Shown one piece after another: positions 32,209 to 43,430 of a stretch of DNA of 64,000 nt (the stretch's first letter is position 1; the number at the start of each line of letters is the position of its first letter). The notes under the pieces were generated by a model, which saw nothing but the letters and a program-made list of their open reading frames with translations, was not told where the DNA came from and searched no databases. This DNA is from Mytilus trossulus (lineage: Eukaryota > Mollusca > Bivalvia > Mytilida > Mytilidae): contig NW_026963312.1 in NCBI RefSeq assembly GCF_036588685.1, positions 186,001-250,000 on the forward strand. The letters run 5' to 3'. A program made the position numbers and the translations under genes.

Positions 32209-35070
32209 CTGCAAAAGATGAATATATGTAAAACCAGTAATTTTATTTCATTTATATATAAATATGTTTGGAGTTTTGTATCTGTATCCCCATGATAAAA
32301 AATATAGCCTTTGTGCTAATATGTTTTTTATGATAAGTCTCAATAAAGACTTCATAGTAACATATTGAAGGAAACTTTACAATTCATGAAATACTTTAGC
32401 CATAAGATGAGACAAGAAAACGATCGCCTTTTACAAAAATTATTCTTGCTATTAATTTTTTTACCTCTAAGCCTTTTGTCTTCTTTTGTTTATTATAGTT
32501 GTGATTCTTTCTAAAATAAGATTTTCATGTCATAAACATCAATGTGTATTACAAATGCGAAAATGGGAAACAAAGTTGTGTTTGGAATAGTTCAATATCT
32601 TATATAAACAGGAATTTTTTCTGAAAAAGGAAATACCAATGGTCATATTTCAAGTCAACACAAATCTACAGCGAAATGTCCGATTAGGTAATATTTGTGC
32701 TTAAACATATATTTATGTGTAGTGGATTGAGGGACAAGTTATTATAACTCATAGCAGTCCCTTTTCACTTTGTTAAAATATACTGTGTAAATATTTAAAC
32801 TACTAGTAATTTGACATGTTAGAAATGAAGAGTCACATGTTCAACTTAATGTGCAAAAGTTGCCTGAAAACAGCAGAAAGAAGGAAGATAGTGAACGTAT
32901 ATTTTTAGAATATCTGACACAATCGTAAAAATCAATCAAATGAATTGCTGCTCTGAAAATAATGCTGAATTTTACAATAGTAGTATACATTGATATATCG
33001 ACATAAAGAAATATATAAACATCGGACTTCGTCCTCAGTCAATATACGCGCCTATGAGCATTGAGGTCGGCATAATTATCCTGGCAATTACTTCATAAAA
33101 GGGATGTCAGTGTATATAAATGGTTTGAATGGTGTATTCTTCTTCAAAACTATTTGAAATCTCGTTTGGGATGTGGAGCAAGTGGAAATAATCAATAATT
33201 TTTTTTTGAAAATATTATCAAACTATACTCTATGAAAAAATTTACACTAAAGTTGGTTTTTTTTAGTAATAAATTTTCAAATTCCATATTAAAATAATCC
33301 TTTATAAGTCAGCAGCCAGAAATAGGTATGGGTACAAAGAAATCATTTTACCAAAGATAATGTACATGCCGGTCATGCTTTATCAATTTTTCTTCTGAAA
33401 ATTCTCAGTCAAGTATTTTTTCAATCTGACATTTAAAACAAAAAAGATGAAATCATATGTTTTTGTTCTAAAAAATGAAAAGAAAGAAAAATCCGAAATT
33501 GACAAAATTGACAGCATGGTCAATTTGACACGAAAAAGCAACGACATTTTATATATTTTTTTGTTAACACCAACCTATGGCTTTTACATTCATTTATTCA
33601 GATTGGCCCACTTCATCATTAGTAAAAGTATGTACACAAGTTTAATTGTAAAAAAAAAATCATGATTATATTTATTGCTTTATAAAAATGGGTAATAATC
33701 GATGAAAAATGTGTGTGTGTTTTAAGGGGGTTTGGGAGGGGGAATGAGGGGGGTGAAAAGATTAATTTCAATTGCTGTAGCAAAAATAAAAGATATCATC
33801 AGGATTTAAAAAGGACTGGAATGAAGATACGTTATTTTATTTCTAACTGTTTTTTTTCTATACACATTTGACTTGCATAGATATATGCTACAGTCTTTAT
33901 TGTTCTATTTTGTGTCTTGTGTGCTATTTATTATTTGTCTTTGCCTTTTTCTTTTTTTAGCCATGTCATTTTTTCATTTCTATCTATGAGTTTGAATGAC
34001 TGTCCTCAGGTATTTTTCGCCCCTCTCTTATATATATATATATTGAAATTTGGGTTGGTCCCATTATGCATGCTTATCGTCATTTTCAATTTTCGGAAAT
34101 GTTAAGCCTTAATAATTTCATGCAAATGTATGAACGAAAATAGAACTTTCACTAGTCCTATAACAGATCATAACATATGGCCTCGGGGGCATTATTTAAT
34201 ATTTCTATTTACTGTTCTGATAAAAAAAATAAAATAATACTATCAATGAACCCGCATTCAAAAACAATAAAAAATGAAAATATCTGTATAAAAACGTTAA
34301 AAATTGAATAAGAATGCGAAGTCATATTTAATATTTAGGACTAGAACATGTAGAACTTTCACCATCGACGCACCCTGCGATTAACTAGTTCTGAACATGG
34401 GAAAACGTCTGTTTAACTATCAATATCCGTCACCTTTCCTAAAAATAACAATTCGATCCTGTTTATTAATTTTCTGACAAAAATGATATAGATATGTATA
34501 GCGCCTTTTCAATATGAAAGTAAAACTATAAATAAATTTGTCGAATAAATCTGATTGACTGATGTTTGCTTGCATCTACTAAACATGTGATTATATTTAG
34601 ATAGTTACACTTGTAAGAGGGGGTCAACTAAGAAAGCATATCACAATTGATTACTGTCCCAGAGAAAAATAAAACAGCCTTGCCAGACGTCATAATATTT
34701 GAACTAGGTCTCACACATTTTGTCACATAGACACAAATTAATCATGCTTTGCTATTTGGTTAACATGGTAAACGTCGCAAGATTTAAGCAACTTCCTTAA
34801 TGTGTTTTTAATTTGATGTTAAATCAAAACTGACTTTACTTTGAGCTTACATGCTTACCATGCCTTCCTAGTATTTTAATCCCTTCAAACTTCAATTGAT
34901 TTAAACGCAAGTTGTATACACTCGAGAAACGCGGCATATAAAATTCCGCGTATTTTCTAAAAATGTATTTGACCTATTTGCATTTGATAACAATGTACGG
35001 CACGTCTTTTTAACATAATTAAGGTACATGTAAATATTTATAATATGAGACAGATATTTACATATATATT
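32209..35070. other. Gene-free stretch upstream of the HEPN-PHD gene
   Basis: No recognisable frame. It must contain the promoter and first untranslated exon of the gene at 32208 if that model is right, but I cannot place them. G-rich repeats occur at 33725-33757 and TG/TA runs at 33712 and 34031. Confidence 0.5.
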
Positions 35071-35071
35071 T

Positions 35072-35098
35072 ATGACATATATATATATATATATATAT
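35072..35098. repeat. (TA)n microsatellite
   Basis: An uninterrupted run of alternating T and A between ATGACA and TGAATT. Confidence 0.9.
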
Positions 35099-35168
35099 GA
35101 ATTAGCTTTTGAAATTTTTAGAATTTTTAGAATACCACAATAAATAGTTATCAAAAGTACCAGGATTA

Positions 35169-35842
35169 GTCAATATGATTTAGAAATTGTTAACCAAAAT
35201 AAAGATAAAAATAATAGGCTAATATACAAACAAAATCTAGAAAACTCCTATGAAAATTTATATAATGATAAAATATTAAATTTACAAGAGAATAGCAAAC
35301 TCCAACTTTTTAAAAAAATAAAGAAAAGCTATAACTTTGAACCATACCTACTTTCTCAAAACTTTGAATATAGACAACTAATTTCTAAATTTCGAATAAG
35401 TGACCACTGCTTATTAATAGAAACTGGAAGATACAGGAAAATTCCCAGAGATTGAAGACTATGTACACATTGTGATGTACTAGATGATGAGTTTCATTTC
35501 TTTTTTAAATGTAAAATAAATGAACAATTAAGAAAAGAATTTTTAAATGAAAATAAATATAATAACTTAAATGATATAGATAAATTAAAACATATCCTCA
35601 ATCCTGAAACAAAACAGGACACTTGCAAATTAGGCTCCTTTTTAAAAAAAGTCACTAAGACTGAGGGCATGGAGTCCTTGATATAATTTGAATCTCTTAT
35701 ATATTGATTTAAAAAAAAAAGACAAATTATAGTTCAAAGTGTCTCCATTGTTTATTTTCATTGTTTTATGTAAACTGTATATTATGTATAATGTTTTAAG
35801 CCATTGGTCCATATGGGCGTAAAGTGCTTTTCAATAAAGAAA
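35169..35842 (+). mobile_element. 5'-truncated LINE, 3' end with zinc-binding tail
   Basis: It opens abruptly with GTCAATATGATTTAG and keeps a reading of the C-terminal region of a LINE ORF2: NLQENSKLQLFKKIKKSYNF, KFRISDHCLLIETGRYRKIP, and the CX2C..HX4C tail CTHCDVLDDEFHFFFKC (zinc-binding domain after reverse transcriptase). One TGA stops the frame just before the tail. It ends with GCTTTTCAATAAAGAAA next to the duplicated ATTA. Confidence 0.8.
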
Positions 35843-35855
35843 ATTATAATTTTAT

Positions 35856-35899
35856 ACGCCAGACGCGCGTTTCGTCTACATAAGACTCATCAGTGACGC
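35856..35899 (-). ncRNA. Type I hammerhead ribozyme, copy 3
   Basis: Minus strand: GCGTCA, CTGATGA, GTC-TTATGTA-GAC, GAAA, palindromic ACGCGCGT with cleavage after GTC, then TGGCGT. All core positions are intact and identical to copy 1. The LINE insertion ends only 13 bp away. Confidence 0.85.
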
Positions 35900-36179
35900 T
35901 CAGATCAAAATAGTTTGAAAGCCAAACAAATACAAAGTTGAAGAGCATTGAGGACCCAAAATTCCAAAAAGTTGTGCCAAGTACGTAAAATCAGTTAAAC
36001 AACGACTGCATATTAGAACAACGGAACCTTGCATATCAAGACATTTTGACCGCCGTGACACAATTTGAAAATTATTTACATAGTCTACAAAAAACAAATT
36101 TAAATCGAACGCAAAAAAGAATTTATCCGTAATTAGTACTAGACATTGCTAGATTCAAATTTTGTTATCTGTGAAGGAT

Positions 36180-36465
36180 TTTTACCCCGGGGAGGGGGAG
36201 GGGGTTACCATGGTTACTGACTATCCTTTCGGGTAAAACTGTGCCGATAACACTTGCCAAATCATAGTTCTAACCGGAAAATATTGAAAAACATACCCTG
36301 TTCTAGACAAGCTTAGAAAACGTGTACCCTGTTCTTGACAAGCTCAGAAAACGTGTACCCTGTTCAAGACCCTATAAAATAGATGCTGTTCTACATCACT
36401 CTTTTTAAACAAAACAAAAACACTGTGCTTACGGCCAGCAGGGCTTGAAAACGTGACCCTGTTCT
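36180..36465. repeat. Short tandem repeat with GTGTACCCTGTTCT
   Basis: A unit of about 35 bp, CTTAGAAAACGTGTACCCTG and variants, occurs three times at 36285-36365 and partly again at 36445-36470. A G-rich stretch lies at 36188-36205. No gene. Confidence 0.6.
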
Positions 36466-36469
36466 AACG

Positions 36470-36775
36470 AGGGTTGAGATCTCATAAACATGTTTAACCC
36501 CGCCGCATTTTTGCGCCTGTCCCAAGTCAGGAGCCTCTGGCCTTTGTAAGTATTGTATTATTTTAATTTTAGTTTCTTGTGTACAATTTGGAAATTAGTA
36601 TGGCGTTCATTATCACTGAACTAGTATATATTTGTTTAGGGGCCAGCTGAAGGACGCCTCCGGGTGCGGGAATTTCTCACTACATTGAAGACCTGTTGGT
36701 GACCTTCTCTTGTTGTTTTTTTATTTGGTCGGGTTGTTGTCTCTTCGACACATTCCCCATTTCCATTCTCAATTT
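36470..36775 (+). repeat. R2 repeat copy
   Basis: From GTTGAGATCTCATAAACATG through CAAGTCAGGAGCCTCTGGCC to CCCCATTTCCATTCTCAATT: a nearly full non-coding R2 3' part, inverted relative to 2474-3120. Confidence 0.85.
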
Positions 36776-36794
36776 ATTTAGCATTATATGAAAA

Positions 36795-37600
36795 TTGACT
36801 TTTGTGAGACAAAATTAACTTTTGTGAGACAAAATTAACTTTTGTGAGACAAAATTGACTTTTGTGAGACAAAATTGAATTTTGTGAGACAAAACTCAAT
36901 TTTGTGAGACAAAATTCAATTTTGTCAATTCTGTTGAGACAATAGTCAATTTTGTTAATTTTGTTGAGAAAAAGTCAATTTTGTCAATTTTGTTGAGACA
37001 AAAATCAATTTTGTTAATTTTGTTGAGACAAAAGTCAATTTTGTTAATTTTGTTGAGACAAAAGTCAATTTTGTCAATTTTGTTGAGACAAAAGTCAATT
37101 TTGTGACGACAAAATTCATTTTTGTGACGACAAAATTGACTTTCGTGAGACAAAAATCAATTTTGTTGAGACAAAATTCAATTTTGTCAATTTTGTTGAG
37201 ACAAAAGTCAATTTTGTCTCACATTGGTCAATTTAGTCTCACAAAAGTCAATTTTGTCAATTTTGTTGATCACATTGGTCAATTTTGTCTCACAAAAGTC
37301 TATTTTGTCTATTTTGTCAATTTTGTGTAACAAAAATCGATTTCGTATGCAAATTAGTTCACAGAAACCAAACTAAACTAATTTGAATACAAAATTCACT
37401 TTTGTCGTCCAATTTTCAAATTAGGTAACAAAAGTCAAGTCTGTGTAACAAAAATGAATTTTGTCATGACAAAAGTGACTTTTGTCCGCTGATAGATAAT
37501 TTTGTATGACAAAATTTTAAATTTGTAGTATGATACAAATTTTGTTAAACTGAACTCATTTATGTTGAACAAAAGTCACTTTTGTCCGTACACAATTGAA
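36795..37600. repeat. 0.8-kb array of a near-palindromic 20-bp motif
   Basis: The left part repeats a 20-bp unit (TGTGAGACAAAATTAACTTT) about seven times. The middle uses a longer unit with GTCAATTTTGTTGAGACAAAA, and the right part reads in the reverse sense (TTGTCTCACAAAAGTCAATT). Open frames here (KIDFCLNKINK-type on minus) merely translate the repeat. Confidence 0.85.
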
Positions 37601-38009
37601 TTTTGAGTACAAAACCACAAGAGTCCCATTCGGCGCCCCGTACAGCCACTGGAATTTACTCCATATTGATATGTCTCGGATTCTACGACTTTTGTCACAG
37701 GCGAGACAACAATATGGTACTAACTGCAAAATGACCACCAACATATGCACATGATGCACTGTAATTTATAACCCCAAGTTAAAAAAAAACCACCCTTAAT
37801 TAAACCAGTTTATTTTTTCAGACAAGAAAAGAAAGCACAATGTTTCTGCTATAATAAATGCCAAGTAAACTTGAACATACGAAATTCTCAAAAAAAAAAA
37901 AAAAACAATTATCAAGATGGAAAGAAAATATTCAAATAAAATATTTTCATCAACCAATCCAGGTGTAAATTTTTTAGAAATACAATCAAAAGACTTTAAT
38001 AACGGTGGA

Positions 38010-38090
38010 CTTCGGCTGTTGTTTGCTCTTTGGTCTGGTTGTTGTCTCTTTGACATGTTCCCCATTTCCATTCTCAATTTTGGCAATCAA
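38010..38090 (+). repeat. R2 repeat fragment
   Basis: It contains TTGTTGTCTCTTTGACATGT and CCCCATTTCCATTCTCAATT. Confidence 0.8.
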
Positions 38091-38569
38091 AATCGAAAAA
38101 TTAGAGTGAACGAGGTACGTATTCTTGTCCAAGCTATTTAATGGAGACAGCTCCTGGTCGAACTTTATCATTCATTTTCAAACTACAAAGATATTTCCTA
38201 GAATCTTAAACAAAGTATACTTATTTTTAAGCAATTTCATTGATAAAATATTAGTCTTTTGGAAGCTATTGTGTTTTCGATTTACTTTAATTTGAAACGT
38301 TGCAACTTTGAGAAAATACCTCCGTTTTCTTATTCAATTTTAAGGGAGACTGAGACAGCTAATTAGTTTAGCTTTTTGTTAATTCTTCTTTTTTAAACTA
38401 TACTTTGAGTCTAGAATTTTCTCTTGTTCTTAAAATAAGGACTTCGATAATTTAGATAAGTTTAAAGTAACAAACAATCAAAATAAAATATTTGCTTGGA
38501 TGTGTATAGTAGTCCGGGTGTTGATGTAAGCCGTCATAATGATCTGTTATGGTCGGTTATAATAAATAT

Positions 38570-38737
38570 AAAAAAGAAGATGTGGTATGATTGCCAATGA
38601 AACAACTCTCCACAAGAGACCAAAATGACACAGAAATTTACAACTATATGCCACCGTAGGGCCTTCAACTATGAGCAAAGCCCATACCGCGTAGTCAGCT
38701 ATTAAAGTCCCCGAAATGACAATGACTTTTTCTGCTT
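38570..38737 (-). repeat. R2 repeat fragment
   Basis: The plus strand shows AAGAAGATGTGGTATGATTG, CCAATGAAACAACTCTCCAC and GGGCCTTCAACTATGAGCAA. Confidence 0.8.
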
Positions 38738-38804
38738 CTGCCTGATAATAGCCGAAATTAACGAGCTGATTATTATGCCATGACCTCGGTGAGCACACAT
38801 GTTG

Positions 38805-39340
38805 ATCAATGCAAATCCAAAAGTGATAGATCAACATTATGTAAATTGAGGTTAAGTGCTCATACTTTATCTATTGAAAGAGGGCGATATCTAAAAATAC
38901 CAAAGCAGAGTAGGGTATGTCTTTGCTGCAATAATGGATACATCGAAGATGAACTTCACTTTCTTTTAAAATGTTCCTCCTATAAATATGTGAGAGATAA
39001 CCTTATTAAAAAAATAAATAATGTTCTATTGAACAACAAATTTCCTTCCTTATCATATAACTTGCTTATATCAATTCTAAATAGTAATTCCCAAACAATA
39101 TTAAAAATTGTTGTCAACTATTTGAATGCTTGTTGGTGAGAAACTCATTATTAAAAGGTACTTGATTTCTGTAATAATGCATATGCTTCTCTTTTTTTTT
39201 TTTTTATATATTTCTCTCATAATTATCCACTGTCACTCCTTCATTGTATATATGTTATTGTAGTTAGTCTTTAATTTGTTGCCATAACCATTTATTGTCA
39301 ATGTGTTAGTGCTAATAAAGTTATCTTATCTTATCTTATT
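38805..39340 (+). pseudogene. 5'-truncated LINE, zinc-binding tail and TTATC end
   Basis: An open frame to 39139 reads LRLSAHTLSIERGRYLKIPK and the tail VCLCCNNGYIEDELHFLLKC, a CX2C..HX4C motif like the one at 35169-35842. About 200 bp of 3' sequence follow and end in TTATC repeats (39321-39339), typical of CR1/L2-like LINE ends. No stop interrupts the tail, so the copy is fairly young. Confidence 0.8.
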
Positions 39341-40011
39341 AATAAATTATGGTCACTTAGAGACATATATACATGTATCTCTTGGTCACTTAATCTTAAT
39401 TTTGTTATCAGTTTTCTGAATTCAAGTTTTGAGCAACGGTTAGATATTTTTCTTCTGTATTTAATTTTTACATGTTTTTAAATTTTAAATAGTGAGTTTG
39501 CTGTTACTTATCCTTTTAGTTTTATCATTTTAAATACTAGTTTTTCATAAAAATGATTCAATTTTAATTATATTTGTCCTTTTATATATTTTTAGTTATC
39601 GTTTGAGGGGAATTATACATATACGATATACATATATAATATAAAGGTTTTGGTTGACTTGGTTCCACGTGTATTTGTTGACATATACTTATCAACCAAT
39701 TAAAATGCCGTATTTGTACACACCTCCAAAAAGATGAGTAGTTTCCCTTGTCATCTAACAAAATTTCCTATATGATTGCAACTTCTAGACTGCAAGAAAG
39801 CCAGTCAACTTCCTGTTGAAATATTAACAGAAGACATTTTTCTCTAAAATTAATTTACATGTGGAAAAACTTGCTTATATGTTAGTTTGTACAGGTGCTT
39901 GCAGAAAAACCTTGACTTTGTTTATGTAAAAGACAGATTTAATCAGATTCAACGTAAAACATTTCTACTGGCTTGCAACATTGGACGAAAATCTACTACT
40001 AATTTAATACT
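39341..40011. other. Gene-free stretch, expected promoter region of glutaminase
   Basis: AT-rich. It lies directly upstream of the first recognisable glutaminase exon. I see no clear core promoter; CG-rich stretches are absent. Confidence 0.4.
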
Positions 40012-40190
40012 ATGCATCGACATGTAACCTTTGTAAAGAAAATAATTAAGCTTGAAAACTTTGGACGATATTCTAAGAATGGTTATACACTTGTTGGCTG
40101 TTGTAACTCTGTAATAAATAGACACTGGTACAACACTGGTACCAACAATCCAAGCACCTACCATACACAGTTTCCAGCAAAAGAGGAAAA
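40012..40190 (+). CDS. GLS: Glutaminase exon 1 (candidate), mitochondrial leader
   Basis: From ATG 40012, 59 codons plus two bases lead to the strong donor AAAA|GTAAGT. The peptide starts MHRHVTFVKKIIKLENFGRY, is basic and poor in acidic residues, and continues NRHWYNTGTNNPSTYHTQFP, as expected for a mitochondrial targeting sequence. Phase 2 matches the next exon. The leader is not conserved between species, so this call rests on splice signal, phase and composition. Confidence 0.6.
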
Positions 40191-40871
40191 GTAAGTCATG
40201 CCTATTTATTGATACACAGTACTTCATGCACTTGTTGTATTAGTACTCATACTATTTTGTGCATTTGATGAAATAGTCTGGTTGGAAAAGTTGGAAAATT
40301 ACTTCTTTATAATTGTTGTTGGTTTCGCTAAGCATGCATATCATGCATATGCTAATTACATTTAGTACACAACAGCCCGTGTGAATTTTGCTTTTGTATG
40401 TTTTCGATTTTTAATACAAATGTATACATGGCATGCATGGTACATAGGGAAAAATGTTGGTGAGGCATACAAAAAAATATACATCTACTGTTACTGCTGT
40501 AACTTGTGTAAAAATGCACTACATGTACTTAAATCATGCAATGTTTAACTGTACATTTATATTTGTTGTCATCTTGTTGTTATGTGAAATAAAATTGCAA
40601 ATTTAGCTGCATTAAACATGTTAAATTAAATAAAAATCATGCAGTCGTGAAAAACAGATTTTATGTATTTACTACATGTACAATTAAATAAAGACTTTTA
40701 AACATGTTAAAGGTTTCAACCTGTATAACATGTATAAAAAAGCAATGATTTGGAAGAAAACTTTGCTAGCACTTAAGATAAAGATCTTTATTTAGATATT
40801 CATGTACATTCATTGACACTGTACAGGATACTTTTGTAAAGATCTACATTAAGATATACATGTATATTATA

Positions 40872-40981
40872 TGTTATTCAGGTCTCAGACAGAGTATATA
40901 CTGTGACATTCCCGGCTTAGAGTTTATATTCCCTGAGCCGAGACTGTCACAGTATATACCCTTTCTGAGACCTGAATTACA
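40872..40981. repeat. Imperfect palindrome, 43-bp arms
   Basis: TTCAGGTCTCAGACAGAGTA on the left is mirrored on the right by ..CTTTCTGAGACCTGAAT, and TATATACTGTGACA by TGTCACAGTATATA, around a loop near TTTATATT. A fold-back element or MITE within intron 1. Confidence 0.8.
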
Positions 40982-41334
40982 CATATATTACGGATTACCC
41001 CTGACTTCATGTCATTTTCCAGTGCAGGTTTTTGTTCACAACACATATAAGGTGAAAACCCTAATATGTTCGGCATACATGAAGGATTTTCTAATTTGCT
41101 GTGATCATAATTTTAACGTGTACATGGTGTATGTAATAATTTATAAAACACTTTTAACATTAAATTTAAGTATTAAAAGTGTAAATAGTGTGATTTCGTA
41201 TCAAAAATGTATTATTGTCTGAAGCACGTCATTATTTCCCTCTGTGAGCCTCAGACAATCTGATAGCTTTTGACAACGTCACATAGTAACCGGTGTTATG
41301 ATGACGTTTTTGAGGTTCCAATTGGGGATAAAAA

Positions 41335-41372
41335 CAGTGTATATACCCCGGCAGTTTCCTGAATATACACTG
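41335..41372. repeat. Small inverted repeat CAGTGTATA/TATACACTG
   Basis: Nine-base perfect arms with a 20-base loop in intron 1. It recalls the ATACTGTGACA-type fold-back 350 bp upstream. Confidence 0.6.
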
Positions 41373-41799
41373 ACATCTCTGTGTTGTTATCCAATCACAA
41401 ACCTCGACACATTTGTAATCCTTAATATATGTTTTTATTTGATCAATCTGTGCAAATCAATCATCAGGTCTGTTCGTGTAAAAGCATTTTGTAAAAGAAT
41501 TATGTACACTTTAATAAATATCATTGAGGATTCCCCCTTCAAACTTTCAGTTTTTAAGAGAACAATGTAGATCAATGAAAATGGATGTCATGCTTAACTT
41601 CAAAACATATAAATAAACTAAAATCTAAATTCCTACAGGACTTACAAAGGACAGAGGCTCCTGAACATGTATGCATTGTTTATGCTCAAACTAGTACAAT
41701 TCAAAATGAGACATTTAAACAACTAAGATTTAATTGTGTCACGATGGTAACTGTCATTGTGATAATATATAAAATTTATTAAATATATATTTTTTACAG

Positions 41800-41832
41800 A
41801 GTTCTTGCATCAAGAAAACTGTCAAAAGATAG
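41800..41832 (+). CDS. GLS: Glutaminase exon 2 (candidate, 33 bp)
   Basis: Acceptor TTTTTTACAG and donor ATAG|GTAATT enclose 33 bp reading VLASRKLSKD. Phase 2 in and out joins exon 1 to exon 3 in frame. Short and unconserved, hence uncertain. Confidence 0.45.
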   Translation, partial: SSCIKKTVKR

Positions 41833-41989
41833 GTAATTTCTAGCAAGATTGAAACTTTCATGCACACATTTTGTTCCACAGCTATTTCAATTTACATAAC
41901 TTGTGCATGATGTTTACATTTTTATCCCATTTTAAGACACTGAATTGCAGGTGCAAGTGGAATAAAAATCTGTTTAACAATGTTTAAGT

Positions 41990-43260
41990 GATCATGGTGA
42001 TGTTTTAAGGTTTACTGTTAACTGTCTGTTTTCAACATATCAGACATTAACTCAAAAGCTCTTTAACCAATATGCATGAAACTTTGGTGAATTGTTAATA
42101 TCTATTGACGTGAGCTCCCTTTTAATTATTGTAAATTTTAGATTTACAGCATGTACAGTTTCAGAGTTTTTTGGGTTTTATTCATTTAAAAAGGGGGGAT
42201 TTTACAGTTTTCTGACAATAACTCAAAAACAATTTCACCAATTTGCAAGAAACTTTGGTGAATTGTTTATTTCTATCATTGTCTATTGACATGAGCTCCC
42301 TTTTAATTTAATACGTTTTAGACCAAAGTTTTTGGGTTCCAGGGGAAGTATGGTTGCAAAGCTGAAACTTACAGGAAGTGACAGAAGGGCACCACCAGGA
42401 GTGGAGCCTGCAGCTTAATTTGACTCAACACAGGAAAACAGTATACATTTATGATTTATGTGGATTTATTGTCTAGCCTGCAACTTTTGTTGTGGCTACG
42501 GCTGCGGCAGCGGCATAAGCTAACTTCTTAAAAAGCTTTATAATTTAGAAGGTAGAAGACCTGGATGCTTCATACTATGTATATAGATGCCTCATTTTAC
42601 AAGGTTTCCGTCAGTCTCATGACCAATGTCCTTGACCTCATTTTCATGGTTCAGTGACTTCTCTTAAAAAAAGTTAAGATTTAAGTAATGTTAAATTCTC
42701 TCTTGTTATAAGTAATAGGATAACTATATTTGGTATGTGCGTACCTTGGAAGGTCCTCAGCAGCCTGTCAAACAGTTTTCACTTGACCTCAACCTCATTG
42801 CACGGATCAGTGAATTCGAACAAGGTTAAGTTTTGGTGGTAGGTCCATATCTCTCAGTTTTCGAACAATAACTCAAAAATGCTTTATGAAATTGTGGTAA
42901 GGTGTTTGTATATATATCATGTATATTGTTGAAAGCTCCTTTTTGATTTTTATGAATTGAAGAATTAACGTTTATTCAAAAAAAGGGGGTAATAGTCTGA
43001 CAACAGATTAATTAAGTATTGCGCAACACTGAACAGCACAGTGTATTGCACAACAGCAAAAAATCTCAAGTTGAATATATTTTCAATTCATATAACCAAT
43101 TTTAAGTTCTTTGACTACATTTATTCAGAAACTGTTAATATGTCAAATATTTAATTACAATCCAAATTCAGACCTGTATCAAGCTTTAACATTGTGTCTA
43201 TTTTTGACCCAGCTGTTAATAGTTGGACATCTGCAGCTCTTGACAGAAGTTTTTTGGGGT
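41990..43260 (+). repeat. Pearl-type repeat region in intron 2
   Basis: A unit of about 200 bp (CAATTTGCAAGAAACTTTGGTG and variants) occurs twice at 42030-42330. After a GCGGCAGCGGC-type stretch (42500) the 3' part at 42960-43250 (AATCCAAATTCAGACCTG, TTGACCCAGCTGTTAAT) matches the 3' part of copy B near 63150-63215. Borders unclear. Confidence 0.5.
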
Positions 43261-43430
43261 TTCAACTTGTTTTTCAGTGTGAACACTGGTGTCCAAACCT
43301 TCTTTTTGACGAGAACATAAATATGTGTCATCACCTTATCACAGAGAAAATCACTGAACACAAGCCATGGTGATTTTTGATTAAATTCCAGCTGTGTGTG
43401 TATTGTATGCACAATGGTACAAGATTATTA

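Larger units (their letters stand above)
35145..36110 (-). mobile_element. Retrozyme copy split by a LINE insertion
   Basis: AGTTATCAAAAGTACCAGGATTA (broken here at 35168) is continued after the insertion by ATTATAATTTTATACGCC at 35843, followed by the hammerhead and the usual body (AAAGCCAAACAAATACAAAG). The four bases ATTA occur on both sides of the insert, consistent with a short target-site duplication. It has the same orientation as the 4774 copy. Confidence 0.75.

Noticed and set aside
36896-37330. Open frames rich in KIDFCLNKINK and similar
   Set aside because: They only translate the 20-bp repeat array in one frame; no start context or splice signals.
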